A stretch of DNA of 64,000 nt from Oceanobacillus zhaokaii (GTDB lineage Bacteria; Bacillota; Bacilli; Bacillales; Amphibacillaceae). Shown piece by piece: positions 51,767 to 61,642 of this stretch (positions within the stretch are counted from its first letter, which is position 1; each line of letters starts with the position of its first letter). The notes below the pieces were generated by a model that searched no databases, had not been told where the DNA came from, and saw nothing but the letters and a program-made list of their open reading frames with translations. The stretch covers positions 753,001-817,000 of the forward strand of contig NZ_CP024848.1 of assembly GCF_003352005.1 (NCBI RefSeq). The letters run 5' to 3'. A program made the translations under genes and the position numbers.

Positions 51767-52883
51767 TGTGATACTTCCACCACAAACGATTGGTATCATT
51801 GGCGGTGGACAGCTTGGCAGAATGATGGCAATTGCCGCTAGATATATGGGATATAAGATTGCAGTGCTAGATCCAACACAAAATTGTCCGACTGCCCAGG
51901 TTGCAGATAAGCAAATTGTTGCGGCGTACGATGATATGAATGCAATTAAAGAATTAACGGCAATCAGTGATGTTGTGACATATGAATTTGAAAATGTTGA
52001 TTTAGAAGCTGCGAGATTTATAGAAGCAGAGGGTAAATTACCACAAGGATCATTAGCACTAGAGATTACACAGAACAGGGAAAAAGAAAAACAGTTAATG
52101 AAAGATGCAGGGTTGCCAATTCCGTCATTTCGGGTTGTAAAGAGCGGAGAAGAATGTAAAACAGCATTAGAGAACATTAATTTCCCTGCAGTAATCAAGA
52201 CCTGTCGTGGCGGTTACGATGGGAAAGGCCAAATAAAACTGAATTCAAAAGATGATATACCGCAAGCAGTCGATTTTGCAGAGAAAAACAAGCACTGCAT
52301 TATCGAACAATGGATAAAATTTGATCAAGAGATTTCCGTCATATTTACAAGAACAGCAGCAAGTCAAATTGAATTTTTCCCAATTGCGGAAAATGAACAT
52401 CGTGATCATATTTTATATAAAACGACGGTGCCGGCAAACATTAGCGAGACAATTGGCACACAAGCATATGAAGCAGCAACGATCCTGGCAGATAAGATGA
52501 ATATTGTTGGAACGTTCGCAATTGAAATGTTTGTTAAGGATAATGAGATTTATTTGAATGAAATGGCACCGCGTCCGCATAATTCAGGTCATTACACGAT
52601 TGAGGCATGCAACGTTTCACAATTTACACAGCATATCCGAGCAATCTGTGGGCTACAGCTGCCAGCAATTGAGCTGCTTCAGCCTTCCGTCATGATTAAT
52701 ATTTTAGGTGACGCGATGGAAGCAGTCCTAAATACAATGCCCGAAGTGAAAGAAGGTTTCATTCATCTTTATGGAAAAGACGAAGCGAAAACGAAGCGAA
52801 AGATGGGGCATGTCACGTTTATTGGCAATACAAAAGAAGTATTAGATACGAAAGTACAGCAATTCGAAGCAAGCCTATCGTAA
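51753..52883 (+). CDS. purK: N5-carboxyaminoimidazole ribonucleotide synthase
   Basis: 376 residues, ATP-grasp. IGIIGGGQLGRMMAIAARYM marks the N-terminal dinucleotide-like fold; TCRGGYDGKGQ and NEMAPRPHNSGHYTIEAC hold the ATP-grasp residues. Start TTG 51753 inside purE, with GAGGGA six bases before; GTG 51768 is the alternative. Turns AIR, ATP and bicarbonate into N5-CAIR for PurE. In related bacilli purB, purC, purS and purQ come next; here purL follows after 48 bases. Confidence 0.95.
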   Translation: MLENNVILPPQTIGIIGGGQLGRMMAIAARYMGYKIAVLDPTQNCPTAQVADKQIVAAYDDMNAIKELTAISDVVTYEFENVDLEAARFIEAEGKLPQGSLALEITQNREKEKQLMKDAGLPIPSFRVVKSGEECKTALENINFPAVIKTCRGGYDGKGQIKLNSKDDIPQAVDFAEKNKHCIIEQWIKFDQEISVIFTRTAASQIEFFPIAENEHRDHILYKTTVPANISETIGTQAYEAATILADKMNIVGTFAIEMFVKDNEIYLNEMAPRPHNSGHYTIEACNVSQFTQHIRAICGLQLPAIELLQPSVMINILGDAMEAVLNTMPEVKEGFIHLYGKDEAKTKRKMGHVTFIGNTKEVLDTKVQQFEASLS

Positions 52884-52931
52884 TTAAAAATTTCATGAAA
52901 ATAATCATTCAATTTTTGGAGGGAACCATAG

Positions 52932-55157
52932 ATGTCACAACATAAAATTAATCCAGAGCAAATTGAAAACGAGAAGATTTATAGAGAAATGGGATTGACA
53001 GACCAAGAATATGAGATGGCAAAGGATGCATTAAAACGCCAACCGAACTATACGGAAACAGGAATATTCTCCGTTATGTGGTCTGAGCATTGCAGCTATA
53101 AAACCTCGAAACCATTACTTAGGAAGTTCCCTACTAAAGGTGAGCATGTATTGCAAGGACCTGGTGAAGGTGCTGGTGTTGTCGATATCGGTGATAATCA
53201 AGCAGTTGTTTTCAAAATTGAAAGTCATAATAGTCCATCTGCAGTAGAACCATTTGAAGGTGCTGCAACAGGTGTTGGCGGAATCGTTCGTGACGTATTC
53301 TCCATGGGCGCGAAGCCGATTGCTGCACTGAATTCATTACGTTTTGGCAATTTAGATAATGACCATACAAAAATGTTATTCTCAGAGGTTGTTCGCGGGA
53401 TTGCTAGTTATGGAAATGTAATCGAAGTTCCGACGGTTGGTGGTGAAGTTCAGTTCGATGCACAATATGAAGAAAATCCACTTGTAAATGCAATGATTGT
53501 TGGACTTGTTAATCATGATGACGTGCAAAAAGGAATTGCTGCAGGTGTTGGAAACACGGTTATCTATGCTGGTGGAGATACAGGAAAAGATGGTATTCAC
53601 GGGGCAACTTTTTCTTCTGATGTTGTCGATGGCGGACAGGAGGAAAACTCCTCTGCAGTAGCAATTGGTGATCCACATATCGGTAAGAAGTTAATTGCAG
53701 CGTGTTTAGATGTTATTCATTCTGATGCATTAGTAGGAATTCAAGACATGGGAGCTGCTGGATTAACATCATCTGCAAGTGAAATGGCAGCGAAAGCGGG
53801 AACAGGAATTGAAATGGATCTTGACCTTGTGCCACAGCGCGAAGCAGGAATGAATGCATATGAAATCATGCTTTCCGAATCACAGGAGCGGATGTTGCTT
53901 GTCGTTAAAAAAGGGCAAGAACAGGAAATCTTAGATATTTTTGCGAAGCATGATGTCGATGCAGCGGTTGTGGGTGAAGTAATCGAGGAAAAGGCATTCC
54001 GTATTAAACAGCATGGTGAGCTAGTAGTAGACATCCCTGTAACTGCATTAACGGACGATGCGCCTGTATACCATATGCCATCACAAGAAGCTGCATATTA
54101 CAAGGAGTTCCAAGCAATTGAGAATATCGTGCCACAAGTGGACGACCATCAAGTAATGCTTCACAATTTATTACAGCAGCCAACGATTGCAAATAAGGAA
54201 TGGGCATACAAGCAATATGATTCTGAAGCGCAAGGAAATACGATTGCAGGACCAGGATCTGATGCAGCAATTGTGGGAATTGAAGGTACAGATAAAGCAA
54301 TTGCTATGACGACGGATTGTAATTCACGTTACATTTACTTAGACCCTGAGGTTGGTGGGAAGATTGCAGTTGCTGAAGCGGCTCGTAATTTAGTCTGCTC
54401 TGGTGCAAAGCCATTAGCGATTACTGATGGCTTGAACTATGGAAATCCAACAAATCCAGAAGTGTTTTGGCAAATGGAGAAGAGCATCGACGGTATCAGT
54501 GAAGCTTGTTTAGCATTAGAAACACCTGTTATTAGTGGAAATGTTTCCCTATATAATCAATCAAAAGGTGAAGCAATCTTACCTACGCCAATCATCGGCA
54601 TGGTCGGACTAGTTGAAAATACAGAACATGTAACAGCGAACCATTTCCAACAAGATGGTGATCTTGTTTACTTAATTGGTGAGACGCTTCCTGAATTTGG
54701 TGGAAGTGAATTGCAAAATGTTGTTGAAGGAAACTATGCTGGAAAAGCTCCAGTAATCGATCTGCAAGTTGAAGCGAATCGTCAACAACTGCTAAGCAAT
54801 GCAATTAAGCAGGGAATCGTACAGTCTGCCCATGATCTATCTGAAGGTGGATTAGCGGTAGCACTAGCTGAGAGTACATTTAAAGACCAAAATCTAGGTG
54901 TTCAAGTAAACCTTACAGGTGATGCTACTGTTGCTCTATTTAGTGAATCACAATCCAGATTTTTAGTAACGATTAAAGAAGAGAATAAAGCACAATTTGA
55001 AAGCTTAATTAGTGATGCAAATCAAATTGGTGTTGTTACTGGCGATGGAAACTTAACAGTTAATGTAAACGAGAAAACAGTTATTGAGGATAACGTAGAG
55101 AATCTTTATAAATTATGGAATGAAGCGATTCCGAATTTAGTAGCGGCAATTAACTAA
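52932..55157 (+). CDS. purL: Phosphoribosylformylglycinamidine synthase, PurL subunit
   Basis: 741 residues, the small PurL form of Gram-positive bacteria that needs separate PurS and Pur[40 protein letters not shown] and [20 protein letters not shown] are diagnostic. ATG 52932 after TGGAGGG. Makes FGAM from FGAR, ATP and glutamine ammonia. The genes for PurS and PurQ should stand just upstream but are not in this window, so the complex must be completed from elsewhere or the step is lost. Confidence 0.97.
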   Translation: MSQHKINPEQIENEKIYREMGLTDQEYEMAKDALKRQPNYTETGIFSVMWSEHCSYKTSKPLLRKFPTKGEHVLQGPGEGAGVVDIGDNQAVVFKIESHNSPSAVEPFEGAATGVGGIVRDVFSMGAKPIAALNSLRFGNLDNDHTKMLFSEVVRGIASYGNVIEVPTVGGEVQFDAQYEENPLVNAMIVGLVNHDDVQKGIAAGVGNTVIYAGGDTGKDGIHGATFSSDVVDGGQEENSSAVAIGDPHIGKKLIAACLDVIHSDALVGIQDMGAAGLTSSASEMAAKAGTGIEMDLDLVPQREAGMNAYEIMLSESQERMLLVVKKGQEQEILDIFAKHDVDAAVVGEVIEEKAFRIKQHGELVVDIPVTALTDDAPVYHMPSQEAAYYKEFQAIENIVPQVDDHQVMLHNLLQQPTIANKEWAYKQYDSEAQGNTIAGPGSDAAIVGIEGTDKAIAMTTDCNSRYIYLDPEVGGKIAVAEAARNLVCSGAKPLAITDGLNYGNPTNPEVFWQMEKSIDGISEACLALETPVISGNVSLYNQSKGEAILPTPIIGMVGLVENTEHVTANHFQQDGDLVYLIGETLPEFGGSELQNVVEGNYAGKAPVIDLQVEANRQQLLSNAIKQGIVQSAHDLSEGGLAVALAESTFKDQNLGVQVNLTGDATVALFSESQSRFLVTIKEENKAQFESLISDANQIGVVTGDGNLTVNVNEKTVIEDNVENLYKLWNEAIPNLVAAIN

Positions 55158-55171
55158 GCAGGCTATTAGTA

Positions 55172-55210
55172 CAATCGCTCCAAGGTCTTGAAAGGTCCTG
55201 GGAGCGATTG
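55172..55210 (+). other. purL-purF hairpin covering the purF start
   Basis: Perfect 10-bp stem caatcgctcc / ggagcgattg with an inner agg/cct pairing. The right arm contains the ribosome-site-like GGGAG and the TTG start of purF. May dampen purF translation or set a processing point. Confidence 0.7.
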
Positions 55211-56614
55211 GCCTGTAAATCTGGGGAAAAAGAGGAATGCATTATGTTTGGAATTTGGGGGCATGAAAAGGCAGCCGAGCTAACGTACTATGGATTACAT
55301 TCCCTCCAGCATCGTGGACAAGAGGGAGCTGGAATCGTTGTTAGTAATGGGGAGAAATTAGAACTTCATAAGGATACAGGATTAGTCAATGATGTTTTCT
55401 CGCGTGCGAATTTCCCTGAACTCTTAGGAAATGCTGCAATTGGTCATGTCCGTTATTCCACCAATGGGACAAAGGGAATTGATAATGTCCAACCATTATT
55501 ATTCCGGTCGCAAACGGGAAGTATGGCTTTAGCATTAGATGGGAACATCATGAACGGACAAAAGCTCCGAGGAGAGCTTGAAGACGAGGGCAGTATCCTG
55601 CAAACCTCATCAGATACGGAACTGCTTGCACATTTAATTAGAAGGAATGGGCATGAAGTCAATGAGGAAACAATTGCAAGAGCATTACAGCAATTTGTCG
55701 GTGCCTATGCATATTTGATTATTAAGGAAGATAAAATGTATGCAGCCCTTGATTCCTCTGGGATTCGTGCACTGTCGATTGGCAGATTAGGAGATTCCTA
55801 TGTTGTAGCATCAGAAACCTGTGCATTTGACCAAATCGGTGCAACGTTCGAAAGAGAAGTTATGCCAGGGGAACTCGTTACGATTAGTGATGAGGGAATA
55901 AAATCCACAAGATTTTCCATTCGCGAGCCACGGAAAATGTGTGCGATGGAGTATGTCTATTTATCCCGGCCAGATAGCGACGTAAATTATGTGAATGTTC
56001 ATGCATCACGGAAGCGCATGGGCAAGGAGTTAGCCAAGGAAGCTCCAGCAGATGCAGACATCGTAATCGGTGTACCGGATTCCAGTATCTCAGCTGCAAT
56101 TGGTTATGCAGAACAAAGTGGCCTACCTTATGAAATGGGGATAATTAAAAATCGATATGTCGGTCGGACATTCATCCAACCATCACAGGAGTTACGTGAA
56201 CAAGGGGTACGAATGAAGCTAGCACCTGTTCGTGGAATTGTCGAAGGTAAGCGAATCATTATGATCGATGATTCAATCGTACGAGGAACGACAAGTAAAC
56301 GAATTGTTCAGATGCTGAAGGATGCAGGGGCAAAAGAGGTGCATGTTCGCATTGCCTCTCCGGCGATACAGCATCCATGCCATTACGGGATTGACATGTC
56401 AACTCGAGAAGAATTGATTGCAGCAAATAATACGGAAGATGAAATAGCAGAAATTATTGGTGCAGATAGTCTCGCATATTTATCTGATACAGGTCTTGAA
56501 GAGGCTATTGTGAAAGATAAAACGATTAATCAAGGTGTTTGTATGGCGTGTATGACAGGGAAATATCCTGTTACGGAAGAAAAGAAATTAGATAGTAAAT
56601 TTACAACGTATTAA
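55208..56614 (+). CDS. purF: Amidophosphoribosyltransferase
   Basis: 468 residues. Start placed at TTG 55208 because the family needs a short propeptide before the catalytic N-terminal Cys: here EKEEC then IMFGIWGHEKAAELTYYGLH. ATG 55244 has a better ribosome site (AGAGG) but would delete the Cys. Later motifs HSLQHRGQEGAGIV, GHVRYSTNGT, the PRPP loop IMIDDSIVRGTTSKR and the Cys residues of the bacillus-type Fe-S cluster (KMCAMEY, GVCMACM). First committed step of purine synthesis. Confidence 0.95.
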   Translation: MACKSGEKEECIMFGIWGHEKAAELTYYGLHSLQHRGQEGAGIVVSNGEKLELHKDTGLVNDVFSRANFPELLGNAAIGHVRYSTNGTKGIDNVQPLLFRSQTGSMALALDGNIMNGQKLRGELEDEGSILQTSSDTELLAHLIRRNGHEVNEETIARALQQFVGAYAYLIIKEDKMYAALDSSGIRALSIGRLGDSYVVASETCAFDQIGATFEREVMPGELVTISDEGIKSTRFSIREPRKMCAMEYVYLSRPDSDVNYVNVHASRKRMGKELAKEAPADADIVIGVPDSSISAAIGYAEQSGLPYEMGIIKNRYVGRTFIQPSQELREQGVRMKLAPVRGIVEGKRIIMIDDSIVRGTTSKRIVQMLKDAGAKEVHVRIASPAIQHPCHYGIDMSTREELIAANNTEDEIAEIIGADSLAYLSDTGLEEAIVKDKTINQGVCMACMTGKYPVTEEKKLDSKFTTY

Positions 56615-56710
56615 GGTGAGGGGAAATTTTGGATGACTGTGCTCCACCCACAAACCCACCCAATTAAACCACAATAGCAATATCAATAGAAGAGGATGTG
56701 TCATCGTATC

Positions 56711-57730
56711 ATGTCAGATGTATATAAGAATGCCGGGGTAGATGTAGAAAAGGGTTATGAAGCTGTTGAACGGATGAAGAAGCATATTGCAAAAACGACT
56801 CGCCCAGAAGTATTAGGCGGTATTGGTTCATTTGCTGGTCTGTTTGATTTAACAAACTTAAATTTTAAAGAACCTGTAATGGTTTCTGGTACAGATGGCG
56901 TGGGAACAAAACTGAAGCTTGCTTTTCAATTAGATAAGCATGATTCAGTTGGTATCGATTTAGTTGCAATGTGTGCGAATGATATTGTTGCCCAAGGTGC
57001 CCAGCCACTATTTTTCCTCGACTATATTGCTTGTGGAAAGAATGAGCCGGCGCAAATTGAACAAATCGTTGCAGGTGTTGCCGCTGGATGTGTTGATGCA
57101 GGTGCAGCATTAGTTGGCGGAGAAACTGCAGAAATGCCAGGGATGTATCAGGATGATGAATATGATCTCGCAGGATTTGTTGTTGGAATTGCAGAAAAAT
57201 CAAAGCTGATTACAGGGGAATCGATTCAAGCAGGTGATGTCATAATTGGTCTATCATCAAGTGGTATTCATTCGAATGGCTATTCGCTCGTACGGAAAAT
57301 TACCGATCAACTTGATTTGAGTAAAACCTATGAAGGATTATCACAGCCACTTGGCGAGACATTACTCACACCAACGAAAATTTATGCGAAGCCTATAGCG
57401 GCAGTACTAGAAAAGACAGAAATAAAAGGAATTTCACATATTACTGGTGGAGGTTTTTATGAAAACTTCCCACGTATGATGCCTGCGGGATTAGGGGTAG
57501 AGATTGAAGAAGATAGCTGGGATATTCCGGGAATTTTCCAGTTCTTACAAGAAAAGGGATCCATACCAGAGAAAGAAATGTACGGCGTATTTAATATGGG
57601 GATTGGTATGGCACTAGTTGTGACAGAAGATGATGTTGATAGCACAATCGCTATCCTTGAAGAAAAAGGGGAAACAGCAACCGTAATTGGAAAGGTAGTC
57701 GCGAATGAAGGGGTGCATTTCACATCATGA
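56711..57730 (+). CDS. purM: Phosphoribosylformylglycinamidine cyclo-ligase
   Basis: 339 residues from ATG 56711, chosen because [20 protein letters not shown] is the family start; ATG 56696 adds five odd residues. No strong ribosome site is close (AGAGG 15 bases before). Motifs [28 protein letters not shown] and [17 protein letters not shown] synthetase: FGAM plus ATP to AIR. Overlaps purN by four bases. Confidence 0.96.
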   Translation: MSDVYKNAGVDVEKGYEAVERMKKHIAKTTRPEVLGGIGSFAGLFDLTNLNFKEPVMVSGTDGVGTKLKLAFQLDKHDSVGIDLVAMCANDIVAQGAQPLFFLDYIACGKNEPAQIEQIVAGVAAGCVDAGAALVGGETAEMPGMYQDDEYDLAGFVVGIAEKSKLITGESIQAGDVIIGLSSSGIHSNGYSLVRKITDQLDLSKTYEGLSQPLGETLLTPTKIYAKPIAAVLEKTEIKGISHITGGGFYENFPRMMPAGLGVEIEEDSWDIPGIFQFLQEKGSIPEKEMYGVFNMGIGMALVVTEDDVDSTIAILEEKGETATVIGKVVANEGVHFTS

Positions 57731-58293
57731 GCAAGCTAAAAGCAGCGGTATTTGCATCTGGTGCAGGGAGCAATTTCCAGGCAATAATAGAAGCGAGAGA
57801 TTTAGCTTGTGAAATTGTTCTGCTGATCTGTGACAAGCAAAATGCCGGTGTGATTGAAATAGCGAAGAAGCATCAGATTTCGACTTTCGTTTTTAATGCA
57901 AAAGAATTTGCATCAAAACAAGCATATGAAGAGAAAATCATATCCGAACTAAGAAAAAAAGAAGTGTCGTGGATTTTCCTTGCGGGCTATATGCGAATTG
58001 TTGGTTCGACATTATTACAAGCATTTCCAGGGAAAATCGTAAACATTCATCCGTCATTATTGCCGAATTTTCCTGGAAAGGATGCAATTGCGCAAGCGTA
58101 TCAAGCGGGGGTCAATAAAACAGGTGTAACGGTACATTATATTGATGAAGGAATTGATACGGGTCCAATTATTGCCCAGGAATCAGTAGCTGTTTTCAGT
58201 AAAGATACAGAAGAGGCATTGAAAAAGAAAATTCAAGAAGTAGAACATCAACTATATCCAAGCGTAATTAATCAACTTTTACAAACGAAGTGA
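57727..58293 (+). CDS. purN: Phosphoribosylglycinamide formyltransferase
   Basis: 188 residues, overlap ATGA with pur[16 protein letters not shown] binds the substrate phosphate; [14 protein letters not shown] holds the catalytic His and Asn pattern, then [17 protein letters not shown] with the essential Asp. Transfers formyl from 10-formyl-THF to GAR. Confidence 0.96.
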   Translation: MSKLKAAVFASGAGSNFQAIIEARDLACEIVLLICDKQNAGVIEIAKKHQISTFVFNAKEFASKQAYEEKIISELRKKEVSWIFLAGYMRIVGSTLLQAFPGKIVNIHPSLLPNFPGKDAIAQAYQAGVNKTGVTVHYIDEGIDTGPIIAQESVAVFSKDTEEALKKKIQEVEHQLYPSVINQLLQTK

Positions 58294-58305
58294 GGGCTAA
58301 AAATA

Positions 58306-59841
58306 ATGAAGAAACGTGCGTTAATTAGTGTTTCCAATAAGGATAATTTGCAAGAATTTGCTATAGGGCTTGATAAGTTAGGCTATGAGATTATCTCAAC
58401 AGGTGGCGGTACATTCCAAACGATTAAAGATGCTGGAATCGAACCAATCTTAGTAGAAGATATTACAGGATTCCCGGAAATTATGGATGGTCGAGTGAAA
58501 ACCTTACATCCCCTTGTCCATGGAGGAATTTTAGCTAAACGTGCAAATGAAGAGCATATCAAGCAAATGGAAGAAAATAATATCGAACCAATTGATATTA
58601 TTGTCGTTAACCTCTATCCGTTTAAAGAAACGCTGGAAAAAGCAGGTGTATCGAAGGAAGAAATCATTGAGAATATAGATATTGGTGGACCGACGATGCT
58701 TCGAGCAGCAGCGAAAAACTTTGAGGATATGATTGTTGTCGTTGATCCAACTGATTATGCCAGCGTCCTGGAAGGGTTACGTGAAGAAACCTTTGATTTT
58801 GAAAAACGTAAACAGCTTGCAGGAAAGGTATTCCGTCATACAGCATACTATGATGCCATGATTGCACAGTATTTCATGACTGAAACGAATGAGGAATTCC
58901 CGGAAACCTATACCGTTACATATGAAAAGGTACAAGATTTACGCTATGGAGAAAACCCGCATCAGCAAGCAGCATTTTATAAAAATCCAATCGTTAAAAC
59001 GATGAGTTTAGCAACAGCGAAACAGCTACATGGTAAGGAATTATCGTATAACAACATTCAGGATGCAAATGCAGCCGTAGAAATTTTATTGGAATACGAC
59101 AACCCAGCTGCAGTTGCAGTTAAGCATATGAACCCATGTGGAATCGGTGTTGCAGAAACAATCAATCAGGCCTTTCAAAAAGCATACGAAGCGGACTCTA
59201 TGTCAATCTTCGGTGGAATTGTTGCCCTGAATCGTGAGGTTGATGCAGCAACAGCTGAGAAGCTAAGTGAAATTTTCTTAGAAATCGTGATTGCACCAAG
59301 CTTTGCAGATGAAGCATTTGCGATTCTTTCAAAGAAGAAAAATATCCGTTTACTTGAATTGGAAATGAACGAAGAAAAGGCAGCGAATCATAAGCTTACA
59401 ACTGTTGATGGTGGTGTATTGATTCAAAGTCGTGATAATGGAAAAGTAGCGGCAGCTGATTTAAAGGTTGCGACGAAACGGGAACCAACTGAACAAGAAA
59501 TAGCAGATTTATTGTTCGCATGGAAAGCAGTGAAGCATGTGAAGTCTAATGCAATTGTGCTTGCTAAGGATAACCAAACAATTGGTGTTGGTGCAGGGCA
59601 AATGAATCGTGTCGGCTCAGCAATGATTGCGATTGAACAAGCAGGCGATAAGGCAAAAGGATCTGTCATGGCATCTGATGCATACTTCCCAATGCCGGAT
59701 ACAGTGGAAAATGCAATCAAAGCTGGTGTAACAGCAATTATCCAACCAGGTGGATCGATTCGCGATCAGGACTCAATCGATGTTTGTAATGAACATGGGA
59801 TTACAATGGTTTATACAGGAATGCGTCATTTCAAACATTAG
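58306..59841 (+). CDS. purH: AICAR transformylase / IMP cyclohydrolase
   Basis: 511 residues, both domains complete. The N-terminal MGS-like part has [11 protein letters not shown] and [20 protein letters not shown]; the C-terminal transformylase has [25 protein letters not shown] and ending [23 protein letters not shown] 58306 with GTGAGGG upstream. Last two steps to IMP. Confidence 0.97.
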   Translation: MKKRALISVSNKDNLQEFAIGLDKLGYEIISTGGGTFQTIKDAGIEPILVEDITGFPEIMDGRVKTLHPLVHGGILAKRANEEHIKQMEENNIEPIDIIVVNLYPFKETLEKAGVSKEEIIENIDIGGPTMLRAAAKNFEDMIVVVDPTDYASVLEGLREETFDFEKRKQLAGKVFRHTAYYDAMIAQYFMTETNEEFPETYTVTYEKVQDLRYGENPHQQAAFYKNPIVKTMSLATAKQLHGKELSYNNIQDANAAVEILLEYDNPAAVAVKHMNPCGIGVAETINQAFQKAYEADSMSIFGGIVALNREVDAATAEKLSEIFLEIVIAPSFADEAFAILSKKKNIRLLELEMNEEKAANHKLTTVDGGVLIQSRDNGKVAAADLKVATKREPTEQEIADLLFAWKAVKHVKSNAIVLAKDNQTIGVGAGQMNRVGSAMIAIEQAGDKAKGSVMASDAYFPMPDTVENAIKAGVTAIIQPGGSIRDQDSIDVCNEHGITMVYTGMRHFKH

Positions 59842-59868
59842 AAAACTGGGGCTTGTCCCTAGTTTTCT
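59841..59868 (+). other. Hairpin between purH and purD
   Basis: gaaaactgggg / ccctagttttc with a wobble pair, then a short T-rich stretch; partial terminator or stabiliser. Confidence 0.6.
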
Positions 59869-59901
59869 TAACAATTAATCCAGTTAAAGGAGGCATTCTT
59901 G

Positions 59902-61149
59902 ATGAATGTATTAGTAGTCGGACGTGGAGGGCGTGAGCATAGCATTGTCATGAAACTTGCTGAAAGTGAGCGAATTGAAAATCTATATGCAGCACCAGGA
60001 AATGGTGGTATGAGTGCTCAGGCAAAAATGATTGCCATTGATGAGATGGACATCGAGGGTTTGGTTAGATTTGCTAAGGAAGCAGCAATTGATCTTACAA
60101 TTATTGGGCCAGAAGCTCCACTTAATGCAGGTATTGCTAATCGTTTTCATGAAGCTGGATTAGCAGTTTTTGCCCCAACAAAGGAAGCTGCATTATTAGA
60201 AGGAAGCAAACGCTTTGCTAAAGAGATTATGGAGAAATATGAGATTCCTACAGCAGCCTATGAGACTTTTACTGACGTGGAAGAAGCAAAAGTATATATT
60301 GAAGAAAAAGGTGCACCAATTGTAATTAAGGCAGACGGGCTTGCAGCAGGAAAAGGAGTTGTCGTAGCTGAAACGAAAGAGGATGCTTTTCAGGCAGTTG
60401 ATGACATGCTCGTGTCAAAAGCCTTTGATAGTGCAGGTGCAACAATTGTAATTGAGGAGTTCTTAGATGGTAAAGAATTTTCGTTAATGGCTTTTGTTCA
60501 TGAAAACAAGGTGTACCCTATGGTAACAGCAAGAGACCATAAACGTGCATTTGATAATGATGCTGGCCCGAATACAGGCGGGATGGGAGCATTTGCACCA
60601 GTCCCAGATGTAACGGCAGCACATTTAAGTTTTGCAATGGAAAATATTTTACAAAAAACTGTTAATGGAATGATTGAGGAGGGACGTCCCTTCACTGGAA
60701 TCCTTTACGCAGGGCTAATCATGACCGAGGGTGGTCCAAAGGTGATTGAATTTAATACGAGATTCGGTGACCCAGAAACACAGGTAGTACTTCCATTATT
60801 AAAAAATGATTTGCTCCAAGTTTTCCTGGATGTATTAGCAGGCAAAGATCCTCAATTAACGTGGGAGGACCAAACTTGTGTTGGGGTTGTCTTAGCATCA
60901 AATGGGTATCCAGGTGCATATAATAAAGCAAGATTAATCCCTTCATTTAATACTCCGGATAACGAATTCATTGTGCATGCAGGTACAATACGCGATGGAG
61001 AAGCACTTGTTTCGGATGGCGGTCGTGTCCTCTTAGCAGGTGCAAAGGATACAACGCTAGCAGGCGCATCAAGTGCTGTTTACAATGTGCTAGAATCGGC
61101 AAGTGACATGAGTGACTTCTTTTACCGAAAAGATATTGGCAAAGCGTAA
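59902..61149 (+). CDS. purD: Phosphoribosylamine-glycine ligase
   Basis: 415 residues from ATG 59902, AAGGAGG at 59887-59893 (TTG 59899 less likely). NVLVVGRGGREHSIVMKLAE is the family start; ATP-grasp motifs IVIKADGLAAGKGVVVAET and TGGMGAFAPVPD; VIEFNTRFGDPETQVVLPLL. Makes GAR from PRA and glycine. Last gene of the operon, ended by a strong terminator. Confidence 0.97.
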   Translation: MNVLVVGRGGREHSIVMKLAESERIENLYAAPGNGGMSAQAKMIAIDEMDIEGLVRFAKEAAIDLTIIGPEAPLNAGIANRFHEAGLAVFAPTKEAALLEGSKRFAKEIMEKYEIPTAAYETFTDVEEAKVYIEEKGAPIVIKADGLAAGKGVVVAETKEDAFQAVDDMLVSKAFDSAGATIVIEEFLDGKEFSLMAFVHENKVYPMVTARDHKRAFDNDAGPNTGGMGAFAPVPDVTAAHLSFAMENILQKTVNGMIEEGRPFTGILYAGLIMTEGGPKVIEFNTRFGDPETQVVLPLLKNDLLQVFLDVLAGKDPQLTWEDQTCVGVVLASNGYPGAYNKARLIPSFNTPDNEFIVHAGTIRDGEALVSDGGRVLLAGAKDTTLAGASSAVYNVLESASDMSDFFYRKDIGKA

Positions 61150-61150
61150 G

Positions 61151-61198
61151 AAAACGACTTATAAGGGCGATCGAATTTCCCTTATAAGTTGTTTTTTT
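61151..61198 (+). terminator. pur operon terminator
   Basis: aaaacgacttataaggg / cccttataagttgtttt, long stem with one wobble pair, followed by T-run. Confidence 0.92.
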
Positions 61199-61642
61199 AT
61201 AAAGCGCATAGCTTATTTGTTTGCTGCAATTTAGAGAAACTGCGGTCTAGTTGCGATGTGAATTTCGGGATAAGACAGTTGCGCAACTTAGGGCGAAAAA
61301 GGCTTCGGTAGAGTTAACAGTTACGTTAGAAAACCTACCTTTATTTTTGAGAAGTACTCTGCCCATTGCGAAGATGAATAGAGATTTTAGAGCGATCGTA
61401 ATTCCTATATCGATGGATTTTTACCATTCCCAGCGGAGTGTATTTTCGGAGCGACTGGCCCAGTAGCATTTGATATCTTAAGTTCACAATTTACATCATC
61501 TGCTAACTAATACCCATCTCAAGCTAAATAAAGTGCTGCTTTATGTTGAAAAAACGTTATTATTTCTACATTAACTTTACAACACTAAAGTGGAGAATTA
61601 TGATAAGATTAATCTATATTATTATATTGGAGAGTTGATTGT
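61199..61642. other. Gene-free region before yerA
   Basis: A 71-codon open frame at 61251-61466 has no ribosome site and no recognisable product. The segment around 61420-61462 (cattcccagcgg, ggagcgactggcc) is GC-richer than its surroundings and could be a repeat remnant. The yerA promoter should lie near 61580-61620. Confidence 0.4.

Noticed and set aside
52884..52931. Hidden remnants of purB, purC, purS or purQ
   Set aside because: Only 48 bases, read in all frames, with nothing but the purL ribosome site.
61251..61466. 71-codon open frame on the plus strand between purD and yerA
   Set aside because: No ribosome site, composition unlike neighbours, no recognisable motif; treated as non-coding.
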